Source: Paenisporosarcina quisquiliarum_A (GTDB taxonomy: Bacteria > Bacillota > Bacilli > Bacillales_A > Planococcaceae). From it: a DNA stretch of 64,000 nucleotides. Positions 35,862 to 44,186 of the stretch are shown here, in pieces (the first letter of the stretch is position 1; the number at the start of each line of letters is the position of its first letter). Location of the stretch: contig NZ_JBHZRU010000003.1 in NCBI RefSeq assembly GCF_043641925.1, positions 158,014-222,013 of the forward strand, in the 5' to 3' direction. The translations under genes and the position numbers were made by a program. A model generated the notes under the pieces. The model was not told the origin of the DNA and searched no databases. It saw only the letters and a list, made by a program, of their open reading frames with translations.

Positions 35862-36977
35862 ATGAATGATTTATTATCTAACAAAATCTCACCTTCTCAT
35901 GATCCATGGGAAGCATATTTGGATGTAGAGAGACATGGAAAACTTACTTTATCCAATATTGAATTTACAACGACTACACTCTGTAATATGCGCTGCGCGC
36001 ACTGTGCTGTTGGGTACACTTTGCAGCCGAAAGATCCGGTAGCCTTACCTTTTGAGCTTCTTAAGATGCGATTAGATGAGATCCCATATCTACAAACGCT
36101 TAGTATTACCGGTGGAGAGCCAATGTTATCTAAAAAATCTGTTATAAATTATGTTTTACCTCTATTAAAATATGCAAGAGAACGCGGAGTACGGACACAG
36201 ATTAACTCAAATTTAACCCTCGACCCAGAACGATATTTAATGATTGCCCCTTATTTAGATGTCTTACATATTTCTCATAACTGGGGTACCCTTGAAGAGT
36301 TTACTGAAACAGGTTTTGTAAACATGAACCGTAAACCAACTATTGAACAACGAGCTAAATTGTTTAATCGCATGATTGAAAACAGCAAAATGCTTTCAGA
36401 GCATGGTGTAATGGTTTCAGCAGAAACCATGTTAAATAAAAACACCTTGCCTTATTTAGAGCATATCCACCGTCAAGTAGTGGGTGAAATGCAATGTTCG
36501 AGACATGAGATTCACCCTATGTATCCATCAGATTTTGCAAGCAGCTTAACATCTTTAACACTTGAAGAAACGCGACAAGCCATTCATCACTTATTAGATA
36601 TTCGAGATCCAAAAACATGGATGCTCTTTGGTACATTACCTTTTTATCCTTGTAGTTCTAACGAAGAAGATCAAATTCTTCAAAACAGATTAAAATCCGA
36701 GCCGAATGTTTCAGTTCGAAATGATCCTGATGGACGTTCCCGTTTAAACATTAACATTTTCACTGGTGATGTCATTGTGACGGATTTTGGCGATGCTCCA
36801 GTTCTAGGTAACTTAAAAGGTGATTCGTTACCCAAGATTTTTGAGCAATGGCTCAAATCACCATTAGCTAAAGAACTCAATTGCCACTGTCCAGCTGTAA
36901 AGTGTCTTGGACCAAATGTATTAGTAAAAAATATGTATTATAAAGATCAAACGTTTGTCAGTGGAAGTGTAAAGTAG
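35862..36977 (+). CDS. yfkAB: Radical SAM protein YfkAB
   Basis: 371 residues. TLCNMRCAHC is the CxxxCxxC radical-SAM cluster site near residue 40, and the C-terminal NCHCPAVKC is the CxCxxxxC motif that defines the YfkAB family. The pathway is unknown even in B. subtilis. It stands alone: divergent from the DCC gene and closed by a terminator. AAAGGAAG lies before the ATG. Confidence 0.93.
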   Translation: MNDLLSNKISPSHDPWEAYLDVERHGKLTLSNIEFTTTTLCNMRCAHCAVGYTLQPKDPVALPFELLKMRLDEIPYLQTLSITGGEPMLSKKSVINYVLPLLKYARERGVRTQINSNLTLDPERYLMIAPYLDVLHISHNWGTLEEFTETGFVNMNRKPTIEQRAKLFNRMIENSKMLSEHGVMVSAETMLNKNTLPYLEHIHRQVVGEMQCSRHEIHPMYPSDFASSLTSLTLEETRQAIHHLLDIRDPKTWMLFGTLPFYPCSSNEEDQILQNRLKSEPNVSVRNDPDGRSRLNINIFTGDVIVTDFGDAPVLGNLKGDSLPKIFEQWLKSPLAKELNCHCPAVKCLGPNVLVKNMYYKDQTFVSGSVK

Positions 36978-37006
36978 AAAAGCAGCTGAATCGGCTGCTT
37001 TTTTTT
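36976..37006 (+). terminator. Terminator of yfkAB
   Basis: AAAGCAGC and GCTGCTTT flank a short loop and end in an eight-T run. It abuts the stop of the convergent AlkD-like gene. Confidence 0.88.
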
Positions 37007-37676
37007 ATAAATGTTTAAGAGCTTCCCGCTTACTCAAAGGTTTTAATTCTATGGTTGAAACAAAATTCTTTACGAATTCTGGATTCGTTTTCGCATATTC
37101 ACGCAAAAGCCAACCAATTGATTTTTGTATGAAAAATTCTTTCGAATTGATATGATTCCCAATAATTTCCTCCAGCAATTCCTCATTCGTATCTGCTTTA
37201 TATTTTAATTGATGCAAAATGGCAGAACGGTTTAACCACATATTCTCTGAGTTAGACCACAGTTTCATAATTTCTTCCCCTTCATGTCTGTTGTTCTTAA
37301 CAATTGAACCGACAATTGTAGGAGCAATAGAATCAACACTATCCCACCATGATTTTTCGATTATTAATTTTTCAATGAAAGACAAGTCATTAATTTGAAG
37401 TGTCTTTATTTTTTTGCTTAGCAACGTTATAGCTGCATATTGAAATTCCCTTTCAGGTAATTGATAAATTGCCCAGATTTCTTCTAATAAAACATCCTCG
37501 CTTGGCAATTGATAAGCTGAAAAATATTCTTTTACGATTTCTTTTCGCTCCGGACTTTTTATTCCGAGAAAAGGAAACATGTTTTTCAGATAAGCTTCCA
37601 TTGGTATTGCTTTATCTTTATTTTTCATTTGATGAAATGAAGCAATATATTGTTCACGATCCCACAGTTTCTTCAT
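37005..37676 (-). CDS. AlkD-like DNA alkylation repair protein
   Basis: 223 residues, HEAT-like helical repeats. SWWDSVDSIAP holds the catalytic tryptophan and aspartate of AlkD glycosylases, and SIGWLLREYAKTNPEFV is the downstream family block. It would excise N3- or N7-alkylated purines. Start ATG after GGAGAATT. Preceded 54 nt upstream by a small membrane-peptide gene with its own terminator. Confidence 0.92.
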   Translation of the reverse strand: MKKLWDREQYIASFHQMKNKDKAIPMEAYLKNMFPFLGIKSPERKEIVKEYFSAYQLPSEDVLLEEIWAIYQLPEREFQYAAITLLSKKIKTLQINDLSFIEKLIIEKSWWDSVDSIAPTIVGSIVKNNRHEGEEIMKLWSNSENMWLNRSAILHQLKYKADTNEELLEEIIGNHINSKEFFIQKSIGWLLREYAKTNPEFVKNFVSTIELKPLSKREALKHL

Positions 37677-37706
37677 ATAGTAATTCTCCTTTTTTCCAAT
37701 AAAAAA

Positions 37707-37733
37707 AACGGATAGACTAGCTACCCGTTTTAC
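37707..37733 (-). terminator. Terminator of the 35-residue peptide gene
   Basis: ACGGGTAG pairs with CTATCCGT with one mismatch and is followed on the minus strand by eight T residues. Confidence 0.7.
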
Positions 37734-37837
37734 ATAAATTCTAAAATATCAAAAGCTAAATTAAAAATAAATAAGGTGTGAAACATGACAAACCATGCAG
37801 CCTGCTTGTTTAACTTGTTACTCATTATGTCGTTCAT
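37730..37837 (-). CDS. Small hydrophobic peptide, 35 residues
   Basis: Reads MNDIMSNKLNKQAAWFVM and then a hydrophobic stretch ending DILEFM. A charged N-terminus followed by one likely membrane helix. AAGGAGTGA lies 8 nt before the ATG, a near-consensus promoter stands upstream and a terminator follows the stop, so it looks like a real single-gene unit. No family recognised. Confidence 0.72.
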   Translation of the reverse strand: MNDIMSNKLNKQAAWFVMFHTLFIFNLAFDILEFM

Positions 37838-37859
37838 AATAAGTCACTCCTTTTTTAAA

Positions 37860-37888
37860 ATTATAAGCCTAAAATCGTTAATTTGCAA
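37860..37888 (-). promoter_or_regulatory. Strong sigma-A promoter of the small peptide gene
   Basis: -35 TTGCAA (37883-37888), 17-nt spacer, -10 TATAAT (37860-37865). The leader before the ATG is about 15-20 nt. Confidence 0.8.
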
Positions 37889-38052
37889 AATATTTTAACA
37901 ATTATAGTTTATGGATTTCATAGCTTGAACTATGAGTATTTTAAGTACAATTCTTTTTTGTATATTTCTTTTAGGACTGCACATTATAATGAAACCTTTT
38001 CATAAGTAACACTTGTATTTTATATGTAAAATAAAATATTTTTTTGAACAAG

Positions 38053-38078
38053 GTTTGAACATTGTGATTTTAGGTTAT
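38053..38078 (+). promoter_or_regulatory. Sigma-B-like promoter of glsB
   Basis: GTTTGA, a 14-nt spacer and GGTTAT, compared with GTTTAA-N12-15-GGGWAW for Bacillus sigma-B. The gene downstream is of a general-stress family. Confidence 0.6.
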
Positions 38079-38127
38079 TTAATTACTAGCAAGACAAATT
38101 ACTTATACAGAACAGGAGATGACGAAC

Positions 38128-38376
38128 ATGGGATTCATTTTATATCTTATTATTGGTGGGATCATTGGTTGGTTAGCAGGACTTATTTTAGGTAAAGATT
38201 TACCAGGCGGAATTATTGGTAACATTATTGCAGGTATTATTGGTGCTTGGATTGGTGGATCATTATTCGGAAGCTTTGGACCAGAAGTATGGGGAATGTC
38301 AATTATTCCAGCTTTCATCGGAGCTATCCTATTAGTGTTAATCGTAAGCTTAATCATGCGTGCACTTCGTAAATAA
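38128..38376 (+). CDS. GlsB/YeaQ/YmgE-family stress membrane protein
   Basis: 82 residues, almost all hydrophobic, in three membrane helices rich in GxxxG: GGIIGWLAGLILG then IAGIIGAWIGGSLFG. ATG 38128 is chosen because the ribosome binding site AGGAG overlaps the earlier ATG at 38119. Family members are transglycosylase-associated stress proteins of unknown mechanism. Confidence 0.92.
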   Translation: MGFILYLIIGGIIGWLAGLILGKDLPGGIIGNIIAGIIGAWIGGSLFGSFGPEVWGMSIIPAFIGAILLVLIVSLIMRALRK

Positions 38377-38385
38377 TTAGATTTA

Positions 38386-38416
38386 AAAAGAGTCGATCAT
38401 TTGATCGACTCTTTTC
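38386..38416. terminator. Bidirectional terminator
   Basis: AAAAGAGTCGATCA and TGATCGACTCTTTT form a near-perfect palindrome between convergent genes. Confidence 0.92.
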
Positions 38417-39094
38417 TTATGAGTTCCCTTCCCCATTTACCTCTCTTTGTTCTTCGTACTTTTTGTAGTAGTACATGACATCTTCTACATACTCATCACT
38501 TCTGTTGTACATGAAAACTGCTTTTTCAATTTCCCCATTTGCTGCGCCATTACTAGACAAATAATGAGCGGCACTATACATAGCATCTTCAATTTGATAT
38601 GGGTCTGCTTTTCCATCTTTATTGGCATCAATTCCGTACCCACCGTATTGTGCAATGATGGTTGGATTGGTTTTTTCGTCTTTAGGAATATTCCCTTTCC
38701 CTAGCCCACCGCAACTGGGATGCTGCCATCCAACGAACGTGCAAGGCATAAACTGCATATGACCCTCTGCTCCAACTGGAGATAATAATGGATCCATCGT
38801 GGAAAAACGTGTTTCGATTCGGTGATGTGCGGCTAATAAAGTCCAAGGAATTTCATAGGCCTCCGCGGCATCTTTGTAGACTGAAATATATTCTTCAGGA
38901 ATCTCCATCTCGACTATATTCAAAGGAACTTCTTGAACTGTTTTTGTAAGGGATTGGACAAACGGAATCTCTTGCATTTCTTGCCATAGCAAAATCGCCA
39001 TCACATAAATGGTAATAGTCACTGGTAATAGGAGAAGAATGATCCACCCTTTAGTTCCTGCAGACATTCCCTTAGTCTTCTTTTTCTTATTCAT
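38417..39094 (-). CDS. Membrane-anchored lytic transglycosylase (SLT type)
   Basis: 225 residues. A basic start and one membrane helix (~15-37) place the rest outside. AAHHRIETRFS holds the catalytic glutamate; GAEGHMQFMPCTFVGW and the C-terminal VFMYNRSDEYVEDVMYYY complete the lysozyme-like fold. DANKDGKADPYQIEDA is an EF-hand-like calcium loop as in MltB/Slt35-type enzymes. It would cleave peptidoglycan between MurNAc and GlcNAc. Confidence 0.88.
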   Translation of the reverse strand: MNKKKKTKGMSAGTKGWIILLLLPVTITIYVMAILLWQEMQEIPFVQSLTKTVQEVPLNIVEMEIPEEYISVYKDAAEAYEIPWTLLAAHHRIETRFSTMDPLLSPVGAEGHMQFMPCTFVGWQHPSCGGLGKGNIPKDEKTNPTIIAQYGGYGIDANKDGKADPYQIEDAMYSAAHYLSSNGAANGEIEKAVFMYNRSDEYVEDVMYYYKKYEEQREVNGEGNS

Positions 39095-39124
39095 GAAGTC
39101 GCATCCTAGTTTTTCATCAGTTTA

Positions 39125-40627
39125 TCATATTTTCAAAAAGGGTGTCACTTCATGAATTACGTCTGGTCGACCATAATAATAGCCCTGTAAATAATGACAT
39201 TCCATCTCTTGAAGAATAGATGATTGCTCTAGCGTTTCAACTCCTTCAGCTAATACTTCAAGCTGAAGATTATGTGCTAAAGATACGATAGATTGTACAA
39301 TGGCTCTTGTTCTCGTTTTATGTAGAGATTGAGTAAAACTTTGATCGATTTTAATTAAATCTAGTGGTAATTCTTCCAAATATTTAAATGAGGAATAGCC
39401 TGTACCAAAATCGTCAATTGCAATTTGAAAGCCTGCATCACGTAACTTATTCAACGATTCCATTACAAAGCTTGTGGATTCCATGATGATAGACTCCGTG
39501 ATTTCGATCATTATTTGATTAGGATTTACTTTTTCATTTATCACAATTTCAAGTAGTCGGTTTACAAATTCTAATTGATAAAACTGTCGAGAAGACACAT
39601 TTACACTCATAACTATATCTTTGTAACCTTGTTTATTTAGATGCAAGAGTTGTCTGCACGAAGATTGTATGACAAATTCTCCAATTGGAACAATTAATCC
39701 TGATTCTTCTGCTATTGGAATAAATTCAGCAGGAGAAATTAATTTCTCTTTGTATTTCCACCTTAATAAAGCTTCGTACCCAATTAACTCTCCACTTAAA
39801 GCTGAAATTTGTGGCTGATATACAACAAATAATTCATTATTAGGGATAGCCATTTTTAGACCGTTTTCTAATTCAAAGCGATTTAATGCCTTTGCTGATA
39901 AATCATTATGATAATAAACAATGGTTCTCCCTCCTTCTGATTTAGCTTCATGAAGTGCTAATTCAGAAAAACGGATGCAATCGCTTGGTACTTGGGCATC
40001 TTCTGGGTAAAAAGAGCATCCTAAACTAAAAGTTAAGCTTACTTTTTGATTGAAAATCACCATCGGTTCTTGTAATTGCATTTGTAGATTTAGTGAATGT
40101 TCTTTCACTGTATTTTTATCGATTCCTTTTAATACTAGGATGAATTCGTCTGCTCCCCATCTAGCTAAATATGCAGCATTTTTCTTTGGTGCAATATCTG
40201 TCATACGATTCGCCATTTGTCTTAATAATTCATCCCCAAAAAGGTGACCATATTGTTCATTGAACGTTTTAAATCGATCAGCATTGATAAATAACAAACA
40301 AAATGTTTGATTTTCTTGTACTAAAAATTCTAATTTACTTTGTAAAGCAATTCGGTTATGTAATTTTGTAAGGGGATCCGTATGTAAAAATGTATGTAAC
40401 TTCTTTTGAGCTTCATCAATTTCTCCCCAAGAGTATTTTAATAAATAGAGGAGTAAAAAAGATGTGAAGATAATGTAAAACATCCCTTTCATTAAAGAAA
40501 AAGATTTAAATTCAGGTACATAATGAAACATAATTGAATCCGAAAATAAAATCCATATCGTTCCAAAAATCGCGTAAATAAAAACGATTCGAAACGCATG
40601 AAACTTGTATATAGACTGATAGGTCAC
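39125..40627 (-). CDS. GGDEF/EAL protein with degenerate GGDEF
   Basis: 500 residues. Two N-terminal membrane helices, a GGDEF domain (~95-235) and an EAL domain (~250-500). The cyclase motif reads WGADEF, so diguanylate cyclase activity is doubtful. The EAL domain keeps YEALLRWK, MIEITES, IDDFGTGYSSF and LPLDLIKID, so it should be an active c-di-GMP phosphodiesterase possibly modulated by GTP. GTG start with AGGAGGAA. Divergent from mscL. Confidence 0.93.
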   Translation of the reverse strand: MTYQSIYKFHAFRIVFIYAIFGTIWILFSDSIMFHYVPEFKSFSLMKGMFYIIFTSFLLLYLLKYSWGEIDEAQKKLHTFLHTDPLTKLHNRIALQSKLEFLVQENQTFCLLFINADRFKTFNEQYGHLFGDELLRQMANRMTDIAPKKNAAYLARWGADEFILVLKGIDKNTVKEHSLNLQMQLQEPMVIFNQKVSLTFSLGCSFYPEDAQVPSDCIRFSELALHEAKSEGGRTIVYYHNDLSAKALNRFELENGLKMAIPNNELFVVYQPQISALSGELIGYEALLRWKYKEKLISPAEFIPIAEESGLIVPIGEFVIQSSCRQLLHLNKQGYKDIVMSVNVSSRQFYQLEFVNRLLEIVINEKVNPNQIMIEITESIIMESTSFVMESLNKLRDAGFQIAIDDFGTGYSSFKYLEELPLDLIKIDQSFTQSLHKTRTRAIVQSIVSLAHNLQLEVLAEGVETLEQSSILQEMECHYLQGYYYGRPDVIHEVTPFLKI

Positions 40628-40729
40628 GAACCAATTCCTCCTATTTTAAAAACCTATACTAGGTATAAAACCTTCTCTATACAATAGTATCGACATTCAG
40701 TAGACTATTCTTAAGGGGGGTGAAGAAAA

Positions 40730-41107
40730 ATGTGGCAGGATTTTAAGAAATTTGCATTAAAAGGGAATGTCATGGATCTAGCAATCGCTGTTGTTATAGG
40801 GGCAGCATTCGGGAAAATCATTTCTTCTCTCGTTTCGGATATCATTACTCCATTATTAGGCATCGTATTAGGCGGGATTGATTTCACAAGTATCATTTGG
40901 ACTGTTGGAAAATCTGAAGTATTGATTGGTAACTTTATCCAGTCTATTTTTGATTTTTTGATTATAGCCTTTGCTATTTTTATGTTTGTAAGATTACTGA
41001 TGAAATTCCAACGTAAAAAAGAGGATGTTATTGAAGAAGGACCTACCATTGATGCGAAAGAAGCTTTGTTAGTTGAAATTCGTGATTTATTAAAGCAGCA
41101 AAAATAG
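40730..41107 (+). CDS. mscL: Large-conductance mechanosensitive channel
   Basis: 125 residues. FKKFALKGNVMDLAIAVVIGAAFGKIISSLV is TM1 with the pore constriction; a second helix and a basic/acidic C-terminal bundle (RKKEDVIEEG) follow. Opens on hypo-osmotic shock. GGGGGGTG precedes the ATG. Confidence 0.97.
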   Translation: MWQDFKKFALKGNVMDLAIAVVIGAAFGKIISSLVSDIITPLLGIVLGGIDFTSIIWTVGKSEVLIGNFIQSIFDFLIIAFAIFMFVRLLMKFQRKKEDVIEEGPTIDAKEALLVEIRDLLKQQK

Positions 41108-41110
41108 GTT

Positions 41111-41141
41111 AAAAAAAGAACTGGCTTTTGCCAGTTCTTTT
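41111..41141. terminator. Bidirectional terminator of mscL and the SCO gene
   Basis: AAAGAACTGGC and GCCAGTTCTTT with a TTTT loop and A/T tracts on both sides. Confidence 0.92.
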
Positions 41142-41736
41142 ACTTTCCATCTTCAATTAATGCTTTCATATCCGTCACAATTTCCTTAGTAGGAACATCG
41201 CTTACACCTGAATAGCTTTTAACCACATAACCTTCTTGATTTACTAAATAAAAACTTGTACCATGAGTAACTTGATTTGTATTAGGATCATCTTGAACGA
41301 TAACTTTAAAAGAATCTCGCGCAAATTGACTCATATAATCTTGTGCGTATCCAGTTAGTAATTGCCATTTCGATTCATCTGGCACATTATACTTCGATAT
41401 ATAATCTGCTAAGACTTCAGGTGTATCTACTTCTGGATCTACACTAAATGCCACAATTTGATAATCTTCAACATCTTGTGCAATTAATTCTTCTTGCACT
41501 TCAGTCATATTCATAGTCATTGGTGGACATACTGTCTCACAATTCGTGAAAATGAAGGTTGCTAGCCATACCTGACCTTTTAATTTATCCAATGATACTT
41601 CTTCGCCTCTATGGGAGTCATGTTCAAAAGAGTCAATTTCCCATTCTGTTTCTGCTTTAAAACTATTTGAGTTACAACCAGTTAGTATGATGGCACTAAG
41701 AATGGTCCATGTAAGAAATTTAGTAAATCGAGTCAT
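41140..41736 (-). CDS. SCO1/SenC-family copper-binding lipoprotein (YpmQ-like)
   Basis: About 198 residues. Lipoprotein signal with lipobox LTGC; thioredoxin-like fold with NCETVCPPM (CxxxC) and the distant histidine in VTHGTSFYLV, the three copper ligands. It assembles the CuA centre of cytochrome c oxidase outside the membrane. The second of two adjacent ATGs (41736) is better spaced from GTGGGGCG. Confidence 0.93.
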   Translation of the reverse strand: MTRFTKFLTWTILSAIILTGCNSNSFKAETEWEIDSFEHDSHRGEEVSLDKLKGQVWLATFIFTNCETVCPPMTMNMTEVQEELIAQDVEDYQIVAFSVDPEVDTPEVLADYISKYNVPDESKWQLLTGYAQDYMSQFARDSFKVIVQDDPNTNQVTHGTSFYLVNQEGYVVKSYSGVSDVPTKEIVTDMKALIEDGK

Positions 41737-41924
41737 CATTTCGCCCCACTTTCATTCTTTCTCATCTTATCGAATGATTTTTAAGAATACAAGGAGTGAG
41801 GTTTCTTCTTTTCTAACGAATTTGTGTCGTAAGCTATTATTTAATTTCGTTAAAAGAATATCGAGCGTGAATTTTTATCATTTACCTTCTATAATGGAAA
41901 TAGAGATAATTTGAGGTGAAAATA

Positions 41925-42356
41925 ATGGCATTAGATGGTTGGTTTTTATGGTTTATCATATTTTGGGTATTCGTTCTCGGTGGATTATTTGCCATTGGTG
42001 GATACTTTATGTTTCGTAAATTCTTAAAGGTTCTTCCAAAAGACGATGGAAAATCGGTTTTGGATTGGGAAGAATACTATGTAGAAAAATCGCTTCATTT
42101 ATGGGGAGATCAAGCGAAAGCTTTGCTAAATGAGCTCGTAACTCCTGTTCCAGATCTGTTCCGCCCTGTTGCAAAACAGAAGATAGCAGGAAAAGTTGGA
42201 CAAATTGCTCTTGAAGAAAACGCTAAATCTATTGAACAAGACCACATTATCCGAGGATATATTCAAGCAACTCCAAAGCGTGACCATAAATTTTTACGAA
42301 AAAAACTAAAAGAAATGCAAGTGGATATGACGCCTTACGAACATCTATTTGATTGA
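41925..42356 (+). CDS. yneK: YneK-like protein (DUF2621)
   Basis: 143 residues, one N-terminal membrane helix (FLWFIIFWVFVLGGLFAIGG) and a soluble charged domain. Recognised as YneK from sequence and from its place beside ccdC/yneI/ccdA, though here it is convergent with them. ATG 41925 fits the GAGGTG site; a GTG nine nt earlier is rejected. The function is unknown. Confidence 0.88.
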   Translation: MALDGWFLWFIIFWVFVLGGLFAIGGYFMFRKFLKVLPKDDGKSVLDWEEYYVEKSLHLWGDQAKALLNELVTPVPDLFRPVAKQKIAGKVGQIALEENAKSIEQDHIIRGYIQATPKRDHKFLRKKLKEMQVDMTPYEHLFD

Positions 42357-42360
42357 AAAA

Positions 42361-42398
42361 TAAAAGCCGACCTTCAAAATTAGAAGGTCGGCTTTTAT
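42361..42398. terminator. Bidirectional terminator between yneK and ccdC
   Basis: AAAAGCCGACCTTC and GAAGGTCGGCTTTT, a perfect 14-bp stem. Confidence 0.94.
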
Positions 42399-42895
42399 AG
42401 TGCTTGATGAAGCTGTGTCTTCTTCAACTTATTGAATTGAAGCAACATAGCAATACGCCAAGGAACAATCATTCCAAATGCTAACAACCAAAACATACCG
42501 CTTAATTCACCTATATCAATAGTCGAGCTTAATATCATCTTGGCAATTAAACGAAGAATTAATAAGCCGATTAGGATAAAGATAAAAGCTTTCGATTGTT
42601 TTAAATAAATGTCTCCATCTTTTATTTCGAACTTAGAAGTCCAAATGAGAACTGTAGAAAATAGTAATCCTACCCCTACTGCTTCAATTATTTGCATTGG
42701 CGGCACTCGAAAATATTCAAAAACAAACATAAGTGCACCTGTAGACATAAAAAGTGGTGGCAAAATAATTTTCTTTGCAGTTGCTGGCTTTTTCGCTGCT
42801 TTCATTCGAACTGTCATGACAATAGAACCCATTACAACTGCAATTACGCTAGACCCAATTATGAGCCACTGCGACGGTATTTGTTCAAAAAACAT
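42395..42895 (-). CDS. ccdC: Cytochrome c biogenesis-linked membrane protein CcdC
   Basis: 166 residues with about five membrane helices; PLFMSTGALMFVFEYFRVP and FGMIVPWRIAMLLQFNKLKK. Corresponds to B. subtilis CcdC (YneJ) and is last of the ccdA-yneI-ccdC operon, 46 nt after the response regulator. Its exact step in cytochrome c maturation is not known. Confidence 0.88.
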   Translation of the reverse strand: MFFEQIPSQWLIIGSSVIAVVMGSIVMTVRMKAAKKPATAKKIILPPLFMSTGALMFVFEYFRVPPMQIIEAVGVGLLFSTVLIWTSKFEIKDGDIYLKQSKAFIFILIGLLILRLIAKMILSSTIDIGELSGMFWLLAFGMIVPWRIAMLLQFNKLKKTQLHQAL

Positions 42896-42941
42896 GTTTT
42901 TTCTCCTCTATTGCCGTTCATGGATAACAAATTCTTTTGAT

Positions 42942-43316
42942 TTATTTTTCATCAAAGTCCATCGTTACATTATTCATTACCTGTTCTAATTGAACTGGGT
43001 GGAATGGCTTTGTAATAAAATCTTTCGCACCATTTTCAAGTGCTTCTTTTAATAGACGTTGTTGGCCAAGCGCAGAAATCATGACAATTTTTGCTTCTGG
43101 ATATTCAGCCGTAATCGATTTAACTGCTTCAATACCAGACATCACGGGCATGGTAATATCCATTGTCACAATATCAGGTTGCAATTCCCGATATTTTTCC
43201 ACCGCTATTTTCCCATTCTCCGCTTCACCAACAACTTCAAATTGTAATTCTTTTAGCATATTTCCAATAGTGACGCGCATAAATAACGCATCATCAACAA
43301 CTAAAACTCTACGCAT
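42942..43316 (-). CDS. CheY-like single-domain response regulator (YneI/CcdB)
   Basis: 124 residues, receiver domain only. VLVVDDALFMR, the phospho-acceptor aspartate in PDIVTMDITMP, and KDFITKPF with the conserved lysine are present. No output domain. It sits between ccdA and ccdC as in B. subtilis; its partner kinase is unknown. ATG 43316 is preferred over GTG 43325, which overlaps the TTGGAGTG site. Confidence 0.93.
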   Translation of the reverse strand: MRRVLVVDDALFMRVTIGNMLKELQFEVVGEAENGKIAVEKYRELQPDIVTMDITMPVMSGIEAVKSITAEYPEAKIVMISALGQQRLLKEALENGAKDFITKPFHPVQLEQVMNNVTMDFDEK

Positions 43317-43353
43317 TCTTATCACTCCAAACTATATATCTATAGTTTACGTG

Positions 43354-44064
43354 TTAAAAGCCTTGAAAACCACCAAAAAATGGTCCTAATAAAGTAATTA
43401 GGTAGGTCATTCCATCAAAGAACAACAAAATCCCTACGGCAATCATTATATATCCACCAATTTTAACGATTTTCATATTGTGTTTTCGAATCCAATTCAT
43501 ACGTGTAATGAAGAAAGAAAGTACAAAGAACGGGATGGCAAAACCAAGTACATAAGAAAGCATGTACCATACGCCAGATCCTGGGTTAGCTGCACCAAGT
43601 AAAAATACAGATCCTAGAATAGGTCCAGTACATGGTGTCCAGCCTGCTGCAAACGCCATACCAATTAAAATTGTCCCTAAATAACCAGATGGTCTGTTTT
43701 TAAATTGAACTTTCCGATCCTTCATTAAAAATTCGGGTTTGAAAACACCGACAATAATTAATCCAAATATGACAATAAAAATAGCGCCAATTTGTCTAAT
43801 TAAATCTTGATACTGAATATAAGCAGTATTAACAAAATTAGTGCCAAATCCAAGTGCGATGAAAATAAATGAAAAACCTAGAAGGAAAAATAATGTATGC
43901 AAGATTCCGCGTTTTTGTAAAATCCCTCGGTCAGTTTTCAATTCATCTAATGTCATACCCGTAATATATGACAAAAATGCTGGATACAGAGGCAAAGTAC
44001 AAGGCGATATGAAGCTTAAGAAACCCGCTCCAAATGCTAAAAATAAATTAAGATCGGTACTCAT
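43354..44064 (-). CDS. ccdA: Cytochrome c-type biogenesis protein CcdA
   Basis: 236 residues, six membrane helices. FLSFISPCTLPLYPAFLSYI and GWTPCTGPILGSVF carry the two redox cysteines that pass electrons from cytoplasmic thioredoxin to extracytoplasmic partners. First gene of the ccd operon. GGAGCGACC precedes the ATG. Confidence 0.96.
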   Translation of the reverse strand: MSTDLNLFLAFGAGFLSFISPCTLPLYPAFLSYITGMTLDELKTDRGILQKRGILHTLFFLLGFSFIFIALGFGTNFVNTAYIQYQDLIRQIGAIFIVIFGLIIVGVFKPEFLMKDRKVQFKNRPSGYLGTILIGMAFAAGWTPCTGPILGSVFLLGAANPGSGVWYMLSYVLGFAIPFFVLSFFITRMNWIRKHNMKIVKIGGYIMIAVGILLFFDGMTYLITLLGPFFGGFQGF

Positions 44065-44150
44065 GTAGGTCGCTCCTTTTCATTTCTGTTCATATCGTAA
44101 CAAATTATACGAGGAAAAACGTCAAAAACGCTTATGACATTTCTTTGTCC

Positions 44151-44182
44151 AAAAAAACAGGACACCTTTTAGATGTCCTGTT
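44151..44182 (-). terminator. Terminator of the heterodimeric ABC exporter operon
   Basis: AACAGGACAtC and the pairing GgTGTCCTGTT arm, then seven T residues on the minus strand. Confidence 0.9.
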
Positions 44183-44186
44183 AGCT

